NCBI GenBank assembly: GCA_022575985.1
Contig: JAKSXM010000231.1
Location: 4,962,501 to 5,026,500, forward strand
Source of the DNA: Anagrus nilaparvatae
Taxonomy: Eukaryota > Arthropoda > Insecta > Hymenoptera > Mymaridae
Length of the DNA stretch: 64,000 bases
Direction of reading: 5' to 3'
Positions 11,625-21,930 of the stretch are shown here, one piece after another. The position numbers and the translations under genes were made by a program. The notes under the pieces were generated by a model. The model ran no database searches. It was not told the origin of the DNA and worked only from the letters and a program-made list of their open reading frames with translations. Every line of letters starts with the position of its first letter. Positions within the stretch are counted from its first letter, which is position 1.

Positions 11625-11910
11625 TTCAGTTTGATGGAAATTATTATAGAAAAACTCTAGATTCTTCAATGGATTCGTGTACTAGTCTTATTTTTGCTGA
11701 AGTTTTATTGCAAGAATTAGAAATCAATTCGTTAAACAAATTAAAAAGTAGTAACACACTCAATCCTAATGCTAATTATTATTCCAAAACCTCCTGTATA
11801 TAATAATGATACGGTTTTGATGTATAAAAGATATGTTGATGACTTATTTTTAATTGTTGAAGAGGATCAAATTGAACTTATTAATATTTTATTTTATTTA
11901 AGATAATTTT
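11625..11910 (+). pseudogene. Penelope-like element RT fragment
   Basis: The frame begins FQFDGNYYRKTLDSSMDS, resembling the F.F.G.FY.Q..G.AMGSP box of Penelope-like reverse transcriptases. After a shift near 11760 it continues IIPKPPVYNN, LMYKRYVDDLFLIVEE. The YVDD catalytic box and its surroundings (RYVDD.F.I) are typical of Penelope. The GIY-YIG endonuclease is absent. At least one frameshift and a stop after 11900 make it a pseudogene. It abuts the R1-clade remnant directly. Confidence 0.65.
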
Positions 11911-12280
11911 ATAAAATAGTTTAAATAATTTATAAATTATATAAACAGGATTCATGTATATCGATTTCGTATTTATCAAATCTTTCTGATTACATTCAGA
12001 AAAAAATTATTTTAAAGAAAAAATAATAAATAAATATATTTGATAAATATTATTTTATGAAACTTATATTATAATTTAATCTAAAATTTACAGAACTGAT
12101 TAGTACTACTTAATTATTTTATTTTGCGAACATTAAAATTATGAAATATACATTATTTTAATATTTTACCTAATACATACCGTAGTACATGCTACTTTGG
12201 AAGAAGTTTTAAAAAAAAAAGTTAATAGTCTATTTTAAAATTAAAGTAATATTTAATCTTTTCAGAGGACGTAACGGCTT

Positions 12281-12350
12281 TAGTAACTCTGTAGTAAGTG
12301 CGTTGGACTTCAGACCTAAGGGTTTGTGGTTTAAATCCCGGCTATATCAG
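12281..12350 (+). ncRNA. tRNA-derived sequence (SINE head or tRNA pseudogene)
   Basis: The order A-box-like TAACTCTGTAGT, then GTGCGTTGGACTTCAGACC, then a B-box-like GGTTTAAATCC matches the internal promoter layout of a tRNA gene, with close likeness to the GCGTTGGACTT anticodon arm of many tRNAs. The anticodon stem is mispaired, the acceptor stem is not formed and the B box has TT for TC. It is therefore a tRNA pseudogene or a tRNA-derived SINE head, not a working tRNA. Confidence 0.5.
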
Positions 12351-12403
12351 CATTAAGTTTTTTTCTTTACAAAAAATTCTTAAGGTGGAGACATAAAGTA
12401 CTT

Positions 12404-12541
12404 AGCATCCGATGTAATAACATTTTTCGCATGCACATTGAAGTCAAAAAGCCCCATTATCAAAAAATGACCAAAAAACTTATCCCACCACGTAATTTAT
12501 TTGCAATGCACATGCGTGCGTAAATGTTATTACATCGAATG
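12404..12541. repeat. Short inverted repeat around GATGTAATAACATTT
   Basis: GATGTAATAACATTT(T)TCGCATG near 12411 is repeated in reverse complement as CATGCGTGCGTAAATGTTAT, continuing TACATC, ending near 12537. The loop is about 70 bp. The right arm overlaps the proposed start of the LTR at 12525, so this may be a MITE next to the LTR or part of it. Confidence 0.55.
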
Positions 12542-12940
12542 CAAAGTAATTTCCCGATAAAAATGCAAGCGAGGATTTTTCCGCTTGCGATAAGGGTCCG
12601 AGTTTGGTGACCAATATGAAACCGAGGTGCGCGAGTGATGCGGCGCAAGCTGGGGACGAGCTTGTCTAGCCCGTTTTCATTACTGCGCAAGCGTAATGAT
12701 ATTTATTCTTTACTTGTGTAGATAGAATTTTCCTGCATGGTGGATGTAACTTGTAAAATGTAAATTTAAATTAAAAAATAAATAAAAAATGTAAAATAAA
12801 TTATTAATGATTTTATTATTTACTTTAATTATAAAAATTTCAAACTAAAATTTATTAAAAATCAGATACGCAAAATTTTACACATTTTTATTTTGTAACT
12901 TGTAAAAAAAGTTTTTATAAATTATAATCTATTAATAACC
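12525..12940 (+). mobile_element. Possible LTR upstream of a primer-binding site
   Basis: A segment of 416 bp starts TGTTATTA and ends TAATAACC, a short imperfect inverted terminal pair. It lies 4 bp upstream of a convincing tRNA-Lys primer-binding site. Its GC-richer middle (12580-12700) contrasts with the flanks. No second LTR, gag or pol was found nearby, and the end is CC instead of CA, so the limits are tentative. The open frame on the minus strand across this region has no recognisable domain. Confidence 0.4.
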
Positions 12941-12944
12941 TAAT

Positions 12945-12962
12945 TGGCGCCCAACGTGGGGC
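12945..12962 (+). other. Retrotransposon primer-binding site (tRNA-Lys-CTT type)
   Basis: TGGCGCCCAACGTGGGGC is complementary to the 3' end of insect tRNA-Lys(CTT), including the CCA tail. This is the minus-strand primer site of many LTR retrotransposons. The next ~800 bp should be leader and gag, but no frame is open, so only a remnant is left. Confidence 0.7.
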
Positions 12963-13839
12963 CCGCGTTAGTGTAGCGTCGGAAAATTTTGGAAATTTTT
13001 TTTGTCATTAAAATTATAGTTTTTATGTTTTAGAAATATTAGTTTTGCCTTAACTAGTATAGAAAATTTTGAAAAATCTTTTTAAAAGCTTTTGGAATAT
13101 GTTAGGAAAATTTAAGAAAATTAGAGACTTATTTTAGTAAGTCTTAAAAATAAGTTTAAATCTTGTATGAATGTGAATTATAGTTTAAGAATTATTTAAA
13201 ATTTATATTTAATATTATGTTATAATTTTTAACATTTTATAATTTTATTAACAGTTTCTGTTAACATTTCTTGTATTGTTCACTGCTCACCAAAGACCCA
13301 GTTACCCCTTCCAAAAAAATTAAAATTATGACTTTAAGTAGTGGGAAAATATTTTCAACCCCCTAAACTTCTGTTATTTGAGCATCAGAGATTGTTCCTC
13401 TCTTAAATATCCCCTCTAAAATTATTCTTCTACTCGAACCCCCCATAAAGAGCGTAAAGGGAATAAAAATAGGGTATACAAGGCGATGATTTTGCCTCAG
13501 AAAAACACAGCATAATTTATGTTATCAATACTTAAGAATAAATTATTACAATTAAAGTTTAAATTTAACTTCATTTTAATTTTAGTTAATTATTTTTTTT
13601 TTAATTTTGTTAACTTAGAACAAATTTAATTTTTAGTTAATATTTTAGTTTATCGAAATAATTTCAATTTAAATAACTGGGTATCTTTAGAAATTTTAAT
13701 AAAATTTTGTTAATATTTAATAAAATATCTTAAGTTAAACTTAATATATTTCGTTAACGAATTATGTTTCTAAAAAAGTGAACAGAGTCCTTTAGGGTTT
13801 AAGATTTATTATAACCTGCACGTTTCAGTTACTATGGCG

Positions 13840-14230
13840 TAGGTTTGTTAAGTCCTTAGTTATGCCTCATCTTGATTACTCTACATTACTCTATGCTGAC
13901 ATCTCACTTGAGCTACGTGCAAAACTCCAAAAGCTACGTAGCTGGGTATTTGATAAATTGTTGGAATAAGACGTTTTTTAAGAAAACTATGTGAATCTTG
14001 CATCATCCATAGAATGTTTTTTTAAGACTGCCCAGTTGTTCAAGTACAACCGGGAGACTTCGCCAACGATCGCGGTCACCGACTTAATGCCAGATTTTTA
14101 CTGATTAAACATACTCTATACCGCCTGCGCTTGATTGTCCTGAATCAGAACTCCGTTTTCAGGTATAATACAAATGCAATATGTTCGATCTAAGATAGAC
14201 TTAAATTTGTATTTTTTACCTCGTTCTCGT
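13840..14230 (+). pseudogene. Non-LTR RT C-terminal fragment (Jockey/CR1-like)
   Basis: The frame reads FVKSLVMPHLDYSTLLYADI, then SLELRAKLQKL, the (L)V.PH.DY...Y.D.S.EL..KLQ.. motif that follows the RT palm in Jockey/CR1/L2-type elements. Downstream, in other frames, come RGHRLNARFLLIKHTLYRLR and FRYNTNA, which look like the terminal segment of the same ORF. Stops and shifts occur near 13970, 14020 and 14120. Dead fragment, different from the R1-clade family. Confidence 0.65.
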
Positions 14231-14486
14231 TTTCATATATTTTTGTATTTTATTCTAAATTAATATGCTTATATTTTCGAGTCAAAATTTTATTTATTAT
14301 TATTTCATATTTTAATTAATTAACTTTATTTTCCTATTTCTTTTTCCTATTACTTTTTTTAGGTATCCAAAACAGTTCAAACAATTTTTTTTTTATTGTA
14401 AACGACATATATTATAAAAATATCTTAAAATTTATTAATTCAGAAATTTGTAAGTTTTTTCGGTTTTTTTCTCTATACAATTTGTT

Positions 14487-15060
14487 TCAAATGTTTGATC
14501 TTAACTGTAGCAAAGTATTTTGGTTACAGTCTACGAAAGTAGATAGGTAAAGGGGATCCTGGGAGATGGTTAATACCAAAATGCTCTTATTAATGCTAAC
14601 CTTCAAACAGGCGCATAAGTTTCTTGCAAATTTTATTGATTTTTGTCTTTGAAACCTCTTATTACTAATCTTGATTTGCATTTAATACTACCATCTTTTT
14701 CTACCTTTTCTTTTAAGATCCATCTTAAATCTATAATATTAGGTTTACGCTCTTTCTTATCTACATTTGGTCTTTTAATTTATTCCCACACTTCATTTTT
14801 AGCCATAGATTGGAGTTCATTATCTGATGATTTAGTCGACTATTATTTCTCTTTAGAATTTATTAATTCCTTATAGGAGGCTGGATACTTATTTATACTT
14901 GTTAAAAATGTAAATAACGACTCGTCATCTAAATTCTCTTCCTCATCTTCATCTAAAGTTTCTAAATCTATAGGTACATATAATACAAGTAATTTTTTAT
15001 GGCCTACCTCTTTTTCTTTTCAATTCTCCCTCCGTTTTTAAATTCTCTTCTAAATTTGTG
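14487..15060 (-). pseudogene. Ty1/copia pol fragment (RT N-terminus)
   Basis: Reading the minus strand from about 15060 gives KRKRGRP, then YPASYKELINSKE, NELQSMAKNEVWE, LRWILKEKVEKDGSIKCKSR, LVIRGFKDKNQ and LQETYAPV.RLALIRAF. This is the copia order: integrase-RT linker, E.....W..A...E...L..N.TWE, W.....K.DG...RYKARLV.KGF.Q, and the ETFAPV......R motif. Stops and small shifts occur near 14600, 14780 and 14825. The YVDD catalytic part and RNase H are absent. Confidence 0.75.
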
Positions 15061-15079
15061 GACAAATGTAAACACTACA

Positions 15080-15770
15080 AATGTCAATGAAGACATTTTA
15101 TTGCCATTTTACATCTTTTACGACAAATTCGAATCAGGTAATCCACTTGATAGTTATATAGGTGAAAATTAATATGGAGTAATTTATACTTCTCTTGCTT
15201 GCTTACCACCGATTATTCAAGACTGTCAAGTATATTTTTTGATAGTTTAGTCAATATTGAAGATAGATACAAAAGGCTCCAATTCATTAACTATCATCAC
15301 TAACCAAGTTTTTTGCTTCTATTTGGGCTAGTTATACAATATTGGGGTATGAGGTAAGAAACAAATCATCACGAGCTAAGGAAAAATGCCCTAACCTCAG
15401 CTAATAAAATAAATCTTTATGTCACAATATCAACTAAGCAATTTCTAAGAATGACGTACACATTCTATTGTTTAGAACATAAAAAACGCTATTAAAGTTT
15501 ATAATATTCCATTGGAACATATTTATTTGCTGATGTAATGGAGTCTGAAATTATTTTTGGAAAAACAGAAAATGTTATTAAAATAGAGGAAGACTTTTTT
15601 TTCTCATGAAAATTTACAAAGAAGTAAGATTTGATAATCACTTTCAAGCATATATTATAGAAGATAAAAGTTAAAATAATAATTTAACACTTATTTATAA
15701 CAGTCTTTCAGAAATATCTCCATGTTAATTTATTTAAAAAAAAGTCAATCGTACATTGTACCAAAGTATA
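15080..15770 (+). pseudogene. Degenerate transposase-like sequence
   Basis: One frame holds YDKFESGNPLDSYIGEN, then GVIYTSLACLPP. The pattern FE..NPLGS..G.(H/Y)K.G..Y.S...LPP is common in large transposase-like or uncharacterised repetitive proteins of arthropods, but I cannot name the superfamily. Further on, SEIIFGKTENVIKIEEDFFF may belong to the same protein. Many stops. No ends were recognised. Confidence 0.35.
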
Positions 15771-15784
15771 GCATTTATATATAA

Positions 15785-16025
15785 TACTAGCTGTTTCCGG
15801 ATCGCTTCGTTGGCCCCGACAGCGAGCGAGGAGGCTGTGCCTCCCTTGACGACTGGAACTCGATTTTTCCAATTATATGATGTATTAGGTTACTAATAAT
15901 TTTGTAAAATAATGTTTTGTAAAATAATTTTTTTACCCGAAGTATTAACTAAAATTTACTGAATCATAAAAATTACGGGCATATGAACCCGAGATAATTA
16001 GTGAGCAGCATCATAAGGCGCTAAC
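15785..16025. repeat. ATAATACTAGCTG-type repeat, copy 1
   Basis: Begins TATATAATACTAGCTG, followed by a GC-richer block (TCCGGATCGCTTCGTTGGCC) and CTCGATTTTTCCAA. The rest (from about 15889: GGTTACTAATAATTTTG, AAGTATTAACTAAAATTTAC, GAATCATAAAAATTAC) recurs at 17090-17210. A second diverged head lies at 16127-16220. The head resembles widespread insect repeat ends beginning ACTAGCTG; the class (Helitron-like or retroposon 3' end) is unknown. Confidence 0.55.
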
Positions 16026-16126
16026 CTTTGCTACCCTTCCATAGGAACCTGATAATAGCTGCTCAAGCTTCTTTTAATTACTATATTTATTTACTAAATT
16101 AGTGACTAATAAAAATTAGAAATTTA

Positions 16127-16222
16127 TATAATACTAGCTGCCTCCGACTCGATTTTCTCGCCCCACCATCCACCAGGAAAGCTGCGCCCCCCTGGATCCC
16201 TGCAATCGATTTTTCCAAAGAA
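16127..16222. repeat. ATAATACTAGCTG-type repeat, copy 2
   Basis: TATATAATACTAGCTGCCTC, then CACCAGGAAAGCTGCGCC and ATCGATTTTTCCAA, matching the head at 15785-15880 with many changes. It lies just upstream of the RING pseudogene exons. Confidence 0.5.
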
Positions 16223-16322
16223 GCTAATGTAAAAGTACAACATGCAGGTAAGATATAAAATAAAACGTTAATCATTGTATTTTAAAATTAACATTTTCAT
16301 GATTGTATTGTTGATTTTTTAG

Positions 16323-17008
16323 ATAGAGTTTTGATAGAAGAAGATATTCCATTATTATTAGAATTAGATCAAGTGGAGATAGTAATAAATGAGATACCAA
16401 ATAAGTTGGTGGTACATAATAATATACCAGATTCAGGTAATTATTTTACTGTACTATGTTCGAATAATAAATCTTAAGGATACATAAATAGGAGAGTTAG
16501 ATAGATAAATAAAGACTTGAGAATTGTTCCTTGAGAATTGAATAAAAAAAATTTATTTTAACTAATACAACCATAATGTAACTTATTGTTAGAGATGGTT
16601 AATATTATGTACTATTTAGTGACGTAGATACATTAATTATAATTTATTTTTAATTTTAATGTAAAAATGTAAAGGTTATTAATTTTTCTAATATAAAATG
16701 ACAAAAAAAAATTAATTCTTTATTATTAAAATTGCAGAAGTCATGGTTATTGATGATCTCATCGAACTTGGCGGTAAGTTTTAAAATACTGTAATTGCAA
16801 GTGTAAGTTTATATTAATTAAGTGTAAGTTTATAATAATTTTTTATTGAAACAGACTGTGGTATTTGTCTTGATGACGATAAAGAAAGGCGAAAATTGAT
16901 GCCCTGTAATTGCAGACAAGCCTGCAAAAAATGACTGGCGGGGTTACAGTAATACATGCCCCTGATGCCACAAGGGAGTATCATACATTTATTCGTACCC
17001 TTTAGAAT
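16323..17008 (+). pseudogene. RING-finger protein pseudogene, three phase-1 exons
   Basis: Three exons are bounded by good splice sites and all join in phase 1: 16323-16436, 16738-16773 and 16855-about 17008. The first encodes an acidic segment (VLIEEDIPLLLELDQVEIVI), the second EVMVIDDLIELG, the third DCGICLDDDKERRKLMPCNC, then RQACKK. The third exon is the start of a C3HC4-type RING (CGIC...CNC..AC..C), a zinc-binding ubiquitin-ligase fold. In the expected place TGA interrupts after CKK; in the next frame the RING ends as TCP-stop-CHKGVSYIY, where the stop could have come from Trp. So one frameshift and one nonsense change break the domain. No start exon was found. It is flanked by diverged direct repeats (15889-16020 and 17090-17210). 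Confidence 0.6.
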
Positions 17009-17089
17009 AACTTTTCTAAATAATTTTTTATTCATTTTTTTTTAACTTTTTACTTATGTATTTACTTTTTTGCACGCCTTTTTTTGTTT

Positions 17090-17215
17090 TAGGTTACTCA
17101 ATATTTTGTGTAACAACCTTTTTTTACTTGAAGTATTATCTAAAATTTACTGAATCATAAAAATTACCATCATAGGAACCCAGGCGGTAAGAATTAGAAA
17201 TATATATAATATTAT
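17090..17215. repeat. Second copy of repeat flanking the RING pseudogene
   Basis: GGTTACTCAATATTTTGTG, AAGTATTATCTAAAATTTAC and GAATCATAAAAATTAC match 15889-16020 in direct orientation. The pair brackets the RING exons and suggests they were carried or duplicated together with the repeat. Confidence 0.55.
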
Positions 17216-18155
17216 TCCTAAAATTTTATAATTTGTTGATAACTGTTGACAGATCAAACCATTCAACTCGAAAATTTAGGTGGATTCATAAAATTTATCC
17301 CAAATCGAATGAACTTCTATTTCACGTTAAAATTTGTCTTTACTTATCGTTTGGGCATTAATATGTTAATAAATAGATATAATATATGTTTAGGGAAAAA
17401 AACTGCATACCAGAGCGTAACCTGCTTATTGTCCCTTCTTTAAAAAATAGCTATGAAGCACGTTAAAAAATTATAAAGCTAAAATTACACATTATCAAGT
17501 GCTCGGTCACATGGGTTTTTAAAATCGAAAGCCAAAATTCTTACAGCTGGGGAGTTTTCATGACCAAAATATACGAAAAAAATGGGGATAAAAAAACAAT
17601 CTCGAAAAAATATATATGACACACACTAATGTTGATATTACATCTTTTTAATTATTTTTTCTTTTTCACACTTTTTTTTCTCCCTTGAGATACGTTCAGT
17701 AAATAATATCACTTCCAAGGAGTTTCCAGTATGAGTCTATAGGAGCAGCTCAAAAGACAAACAACATAATATAGAATTGTTGAGGAACGAATACGTTTGA
17801 AAGAGAATATTCAAAAATCCATCAGCTTCGCATCTATTAACAGGTAGTAAACAAATAATATGCTACCTTGAAATTCTAAAAAAATCTTCCTACGCGACGC
17901 TGTATTTACGTACCTGAATTTTTAACTTTCCCTCTCTCAACATAAAATTCTAAATGTTGTTTATCTTTTTAGTCGCTCAAATGGGTTGTTTAAAAAAGTA
18001 CTTACGTTTGTAGAAATAAATCTTTTATGTATCTTGAACTTAAGAGTGGATAACGAGAGGCTATAGTCTTGATTTAGTTTATCATATTACAAGTCTGTAT
18101 ATCATTGTAAGCTGGTATATGAGAATGCCTAATTATACGCGATGAGGGAACTGAT
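17216..18155. other. AT-rich stretch, nothing recognised
   Basis: An acceptor-like GTTGACAG at about 17245 precedes a 65-codon open frame (to 17443), but the product has no recognisable motif. Otherwise no gene or repeat was supported. Confidence 0.35.
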
Positions 18156-18164
18156 TATTAAAAA

Positions 18165-18350
18165 CTGGACCCAGTTTATAGGGTAGTCTCTGTTATTCCA
18201 GAAAGCTATAAGCAGTCTGAAGTAAACTTAATAAGAATGCATATATAATAATAATGGTTATAGCATAAAACGTGTCCCCAGAGGATGCAAGGCATGGGAC
18301 CCGGAGGACCCATAGGGCAGCCTCAGCTGTTCCAGAAAGCTATGTCCAGT
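18165..18350. repeat. Diverged tandem duplication, ~133 bp period
   Basis: TAGGGTAGTCTCTGTTATTC (18180) and TAGGGCAGCCTCAGCTGTTC (18313), each followed by CAGAAAGCTAT and a GCAGT/CCAGT end, mark two copies. The intervening part includes CATAAAACGTGTCCCCAGAG. No coding content. Confidence 0.5.
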
Positions 18351-18612
18351 ATCTTTGATTCTAGTTCAAACTTTTTATAAATATGTTTTGAAATTTCTTT
18401 TAAAGGAAAATTAAACAAAGATAGTATACAAGTATCTAGGTTTACTAACCGTTTACTAACCTTTAACCCTTTCTCAACTGAAAAAGGATTTGGTTTCAAC
18501 TTCTTACATCCAAAATTTCAACTGCTTTTCTTTAATAATAAAGGGTAAACACATAATATATTTTGAGATATTCAAAACTTTCTATTGAAAATAATTTTTT
18601 TTAGCATGACTA

Positions 18613-18870
18613 CTAAATGTTTTTTATTACTACTATCAAAGATTCATTAATGGTGTTATTGCATAGCTTTGATTTTGTCCGTATATTACTCATTGAATAA
18701 AATTTGTTAAAATCTCTTTTCAGATCGCCATAAGATTTTAATGGATATTCTTTGAAAATGTCATTATGATTGTTTAAGTCTTTTAGGGTCACAAAAAAAT
18801 ATGGACAAGGATTAGTGGATCTATCATTTTGCATTCCATTTATTATCAATAAGAGTTTAAAATCTGCCAA
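18613..18870 (-). pseudogene. Transposase-like fragment
   Basis: The 85-codon frame has FKLLLIINGMQNDRSTNPC, PYFFVTLKDL, a spacer, then SYGDLKRDFNKFY and NNTINESLI. This resembles the (D)(L/F)KFLL...GM..A.S..(P)C.(W/Y)C....D motif followed by R....K..C.NEPL, found in large uncharacterised transposase-like repeat proteins of invertebrates. The second cysteine of the expected C..C pair is replaced by F. It is truncated at both ends. Family unknown. Confidence 0.4.
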
Positions 18871-19243
18871 AAGTTTAAGACTGATATCATTAAGTTTTAT
18901 TTAATCAAATATTATTTTTAGATTATCATATGACTCATAGATAACTGATACAACACGCAATAAAATTAACTTTTTTACACTTGTGCATTTTGCTGTTCCA
19001 CCTGTAGTACCACCTTTAGAATAGCTTCTTATTTTTTTTTTGTGGAGGAAGGGTTATATTCATTAGAATGAGATATATATTCTTCTGGAATAACGGAAAT
19101 GCTGACTTTAAAAAATCCTTTCCCACCATCGAGTATGTGCAAATTATTGCCAAATTAAATAATACCAATTGTAACAGTAAAATTTTACCATATTTTTATA
19201 TTAAAAATTTAATATCTCCAAAAGTACGATTAAATCTACATCA

Positions 19244-19386
19244 GAATAAAAGTCGATATTAAATCTGGCCATATCTTTAAAATTTATATATTGTAGTTGG
19301 AGATTTTTGATGATTAAACGTGAATAACTCCCAACTAAACTATATAACTTTTAAAGATGATCAGATTTAATATCGACTTTCAATCT
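19244..19386. mobile_element. Palindromic MITE, ~60 bp arms (copy 1)
   Basis: AAAAGTCGATATTAAATCTG at the left is repeated in reverse complement as CAGATTTAATATCGACTTT at the right, with further pairing of ATCTTTAAAA and TAGTTGG(A/G)AG. A diverged copy of the same family is at 43128-43272. No coding content. Confidence 0.7.
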
Positions 19387-19699
19387 AATATAGTAGAAAG
19401 ATTTTACGCCCGGGAGGGCAAAAAAGTATATTTTTATGAAAATTAAATTTATTATAATGCATAACCGACCATTCTTGGATAAAAAAAAGTATATTTTAGA
19501 ATGGAAAACTCATTTAAATTATTTTTTTTATTTTAAAAAGGGTGAGTTGCTGTGTAAAATAGACACAAGACTCATACACCAAAATCCGCAAGGCTCTCCA
19601 TGTATATTTTGTTAACGAATAAATTTTTTTTTTTTTTTTTTAATTTAATTATCGTATTTTTTAGTTATAGTACATAGTATTATGTATTCCACAAAGGAT

Positions 19700-20035
19700 C
19701 AAGCCTGTGCGTGGGCGATAATCATTAATTAATTAATTAATTAATATGCGGCTGCATCCGACTTTAAGATGTTAAACTGAAATCGCATTCACCCGAACAT
19801 TATTATTATAATGCCCATGAAGCAGGAAAACTACAGAAACCTACTTCGAGATCAGCCCGGATACATTTTTCTTTTAAACACTATGCCGAAAAACAGGATC
19901 CTAACCAACAGCGTATAACGTTTAGTATAATTTCTATATGGTCACCCATCCAGTTACCGACCGCGCTCAACTTGGCTTAACTTTTAAAAACAAACGTATA
20001 GACATTATACTATAACCGCGCTACGAAGCTGGCTT
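19700..20035 (-). mobile_element. 5S rRNA-derived SINE
   Basis: On the minus strand, AAGTTAAGCCAAGTTGAGCG, then CGGTCGGTAACTGGATGGGT and GACC (about 19985-19937) closely match the 5S rRNA segment running from the box A region to box C (AAGTTAAGC...GG.TGGATGGGTGACC). This is the internal RNA polymerase III promoter. A unique body follows, and the 3' end is a run of about five ATTA/TAAT units (19722-19744), a typical simple-repeat SINE tail. Layout and length (~330 bp) fit a 5S-derived SINE (SINE3 type). It is not a functional 5S gene, since only the middle of 5S is present. Confidence 0.65.
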
Positions 20036-20897
20036 CGAAAAATTAAAAAGAAATTTTAAATTTCACACTTTGTTTACTCCCTTCAACCTCTATTAATGGT
20101 TAAAAAAGGATTGTAGATAAAAATGAACACTAGATTCGTGTTTACCAACATCAAAAACCCATGAGCCAATGATCTTTAGGAATAAAAGTAAAGTAAGCGA
20201 AAATCGCTATTTCAACACCTTTTTTACCCTTTCTGACTCTCTGATTTATAAGAAAAAGGGGGAGTGGTAAAAAAAATACAAGATTTATATTCAAAATAGT
20301 TTTGTGCAGTCGTTTTTTATGCAAAAATGATGAAAATTTGTTGATTTTAAAATTTCTTTTGTCCATGAAGAGGTCAAAGTAATAAAAGGAATAAGTTATA
20401 AAGGTCTTATTGCTCAATGTCCAGAAAAAATTTTTAAAAAGCAAAAAATTCATGTTCACCCTTATTTTTAACCCTTTTTGAGGGGTTGTACGTAAAAACT
20501 GATGTTAAAACTTCATAAAGTAATTATTTTTACCCCTAGAAAACTACTTAGAATAAAAAAAAAGGTTTTGTAACAGTTTGGTAATCAATATTCTAGCTAC
20601 CTACAATTGGCACTTAATAGATTAAATGCGCAAAATTACAGATATTTCCTTTATTTTTGTGTTATTCAAGTTATGAACGTTCAACGAACAATACCTAACC
20701 TAAACTGGTTAAAAAAAGTGGATTTATCTTGATAATAATTTTTCCGGCGGTTTTTCCCAAGAAATACTAATCGCAAATAAATCTGTAATAAAAAAGGAAT
20801 AATAATTATTAAAAGATTTTACATGGTTTAAAGCACCGGAAATATAAAACAGTAGAGAAAGAAATTTTTAAACTTTATAAAGTTTTTTTGTTATTTT

Positions 20898-21105
20898 TGC
20901 GGCAAAAACATGCCACTTTATTATAATTCTGATAATTCTTAGTATAATTAGCTCTAAATTTAAATCTGAAGTTTTTTGAGGCTGCTGGTTTCAAACATGA
21001 ACTCCAGAAAATCATAAAGTTTCATCTAGGGGTAGAAATTGGGGTGAGCTAATAATACTAAGAATTATCAGAATTATAATAAAGTGGCATGTTTTGGCCG
21101 CAAAA
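20898..21105. repeat. Inner palindrome, ~60 bp arms
   Basis: GCGGC(A)AAAACATGCCACTTT, then ATTATAATTCTGATAATTC on the left is complemented on the right by GAATTATCAGAATTATAATA, then AAGTGGCATGTTTTGGCCGC. The loop is about 85 bp. Confidence 0.8.
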
Positions 21106-21221
21106 TAGGGTAAAAAAGGCATGTTTTTGATGTTTCTACACTTTTTACACTTTTTCTGAAGGGTTGCACACCAAAAATAACCATAAAACTGAAAAGCCAA
21201 TAACTTTTACTCCAGTAAAAT

Positions 21222-21402
21222 CCAATGATGAGAATTAAGGCAATCTGGTAATCGGTTGGTAACATTGTTTACAATGCTTTTCTTATGGGAGCAAGTGATG
21301 CCAACCCATTTATACCATTGTTCATCTCACTTGCTCCCACAAGAGAAACATATAAACAATGTTACCAACCGATTACCAGATTGCCTTAATTCTCATCATT
21401 GG
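21222..21402. repeat. Inner palindrome, ~70 bp arms
   Basis: CCAATGATGAGAATTAAGGC, then AATCTGGTAATCGGTTGGTA, is matched in reverse complement up to 21402. The central part pairs GGGAGCAAGTGA with TCACTTGCTCCC. Nearly perfect pairing suggests a young or conserved hairpin. Confidence 0.85.
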
Positions 21403-21429
21403 TCAAATCGCGGAAATAGGAGGGTTTTC

Positions 21430-21930
21430 AGCTACTAGCCGTCGCCAGATATTTTCCACTTTAGGTTTTTTGGGTCCCTGATCCGAAATTTCAGGGTATT
21501 TTCTATGAGAAATTGGTAGTATGACTCTTTTAAAATTACAAAACACTCACACAAAAATGGAATATGTAAGTTGAAATATATGAATAATTTTAGAGGAAGT
21601 TTGTGCAAATTTAAGGCTGAACCGCCAACTTATTATAGACCAAAACTCATGATATGATCAACGTCATAAAAAACTAAACAATCAAATCTTGGCACTCTAA
21701 GTTTGAATACATCAAAAATGCCACTTTTAGGGAGAGTTTTTGCAAATTTAAAGGTGAAGCGACAATTATTTTAGGCAAGTTCTCCACATTTATGATCAAC
21801 GACCAAAAAACCTATGCAGACCAAATCTGGACCCTCTAATTTGTAAATGAAGTTTTTAAAAATTTTAGGGTAAAGTCCTGATTATTTATAGAAAAGGCAC
21901 CAATATTTATAATGAAATCTAATGTTAAAC
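21430..21930. repeat. Degenerate repeat related to the 48.5 kb tandem array
   Basis: Units containing TTTTTGCAAATTTAA(A)GG(T/C)GAA, GATCAACG(A)C(C/A)AAAAAACC and CCAAATC recur about three times. The same words (GCAAATTTAAGGGTGAAG, GATCAGCGACCCAAAAAACC) make up the array at 48476-49090. Confidence 0.5.

Noticed and set aside
12281..12350. Functional selenocysteine or leucine tRNA
   Set aside because: Anticodon loop could be read as TCA, but the anticodon stem is mispaired and no acceptor stem forms.
19700..20035. Functional 5S rRNA gene
   Set aside because: Only the middle part of 5S is present, fused to foreign sequence with a simple-repeat tail.
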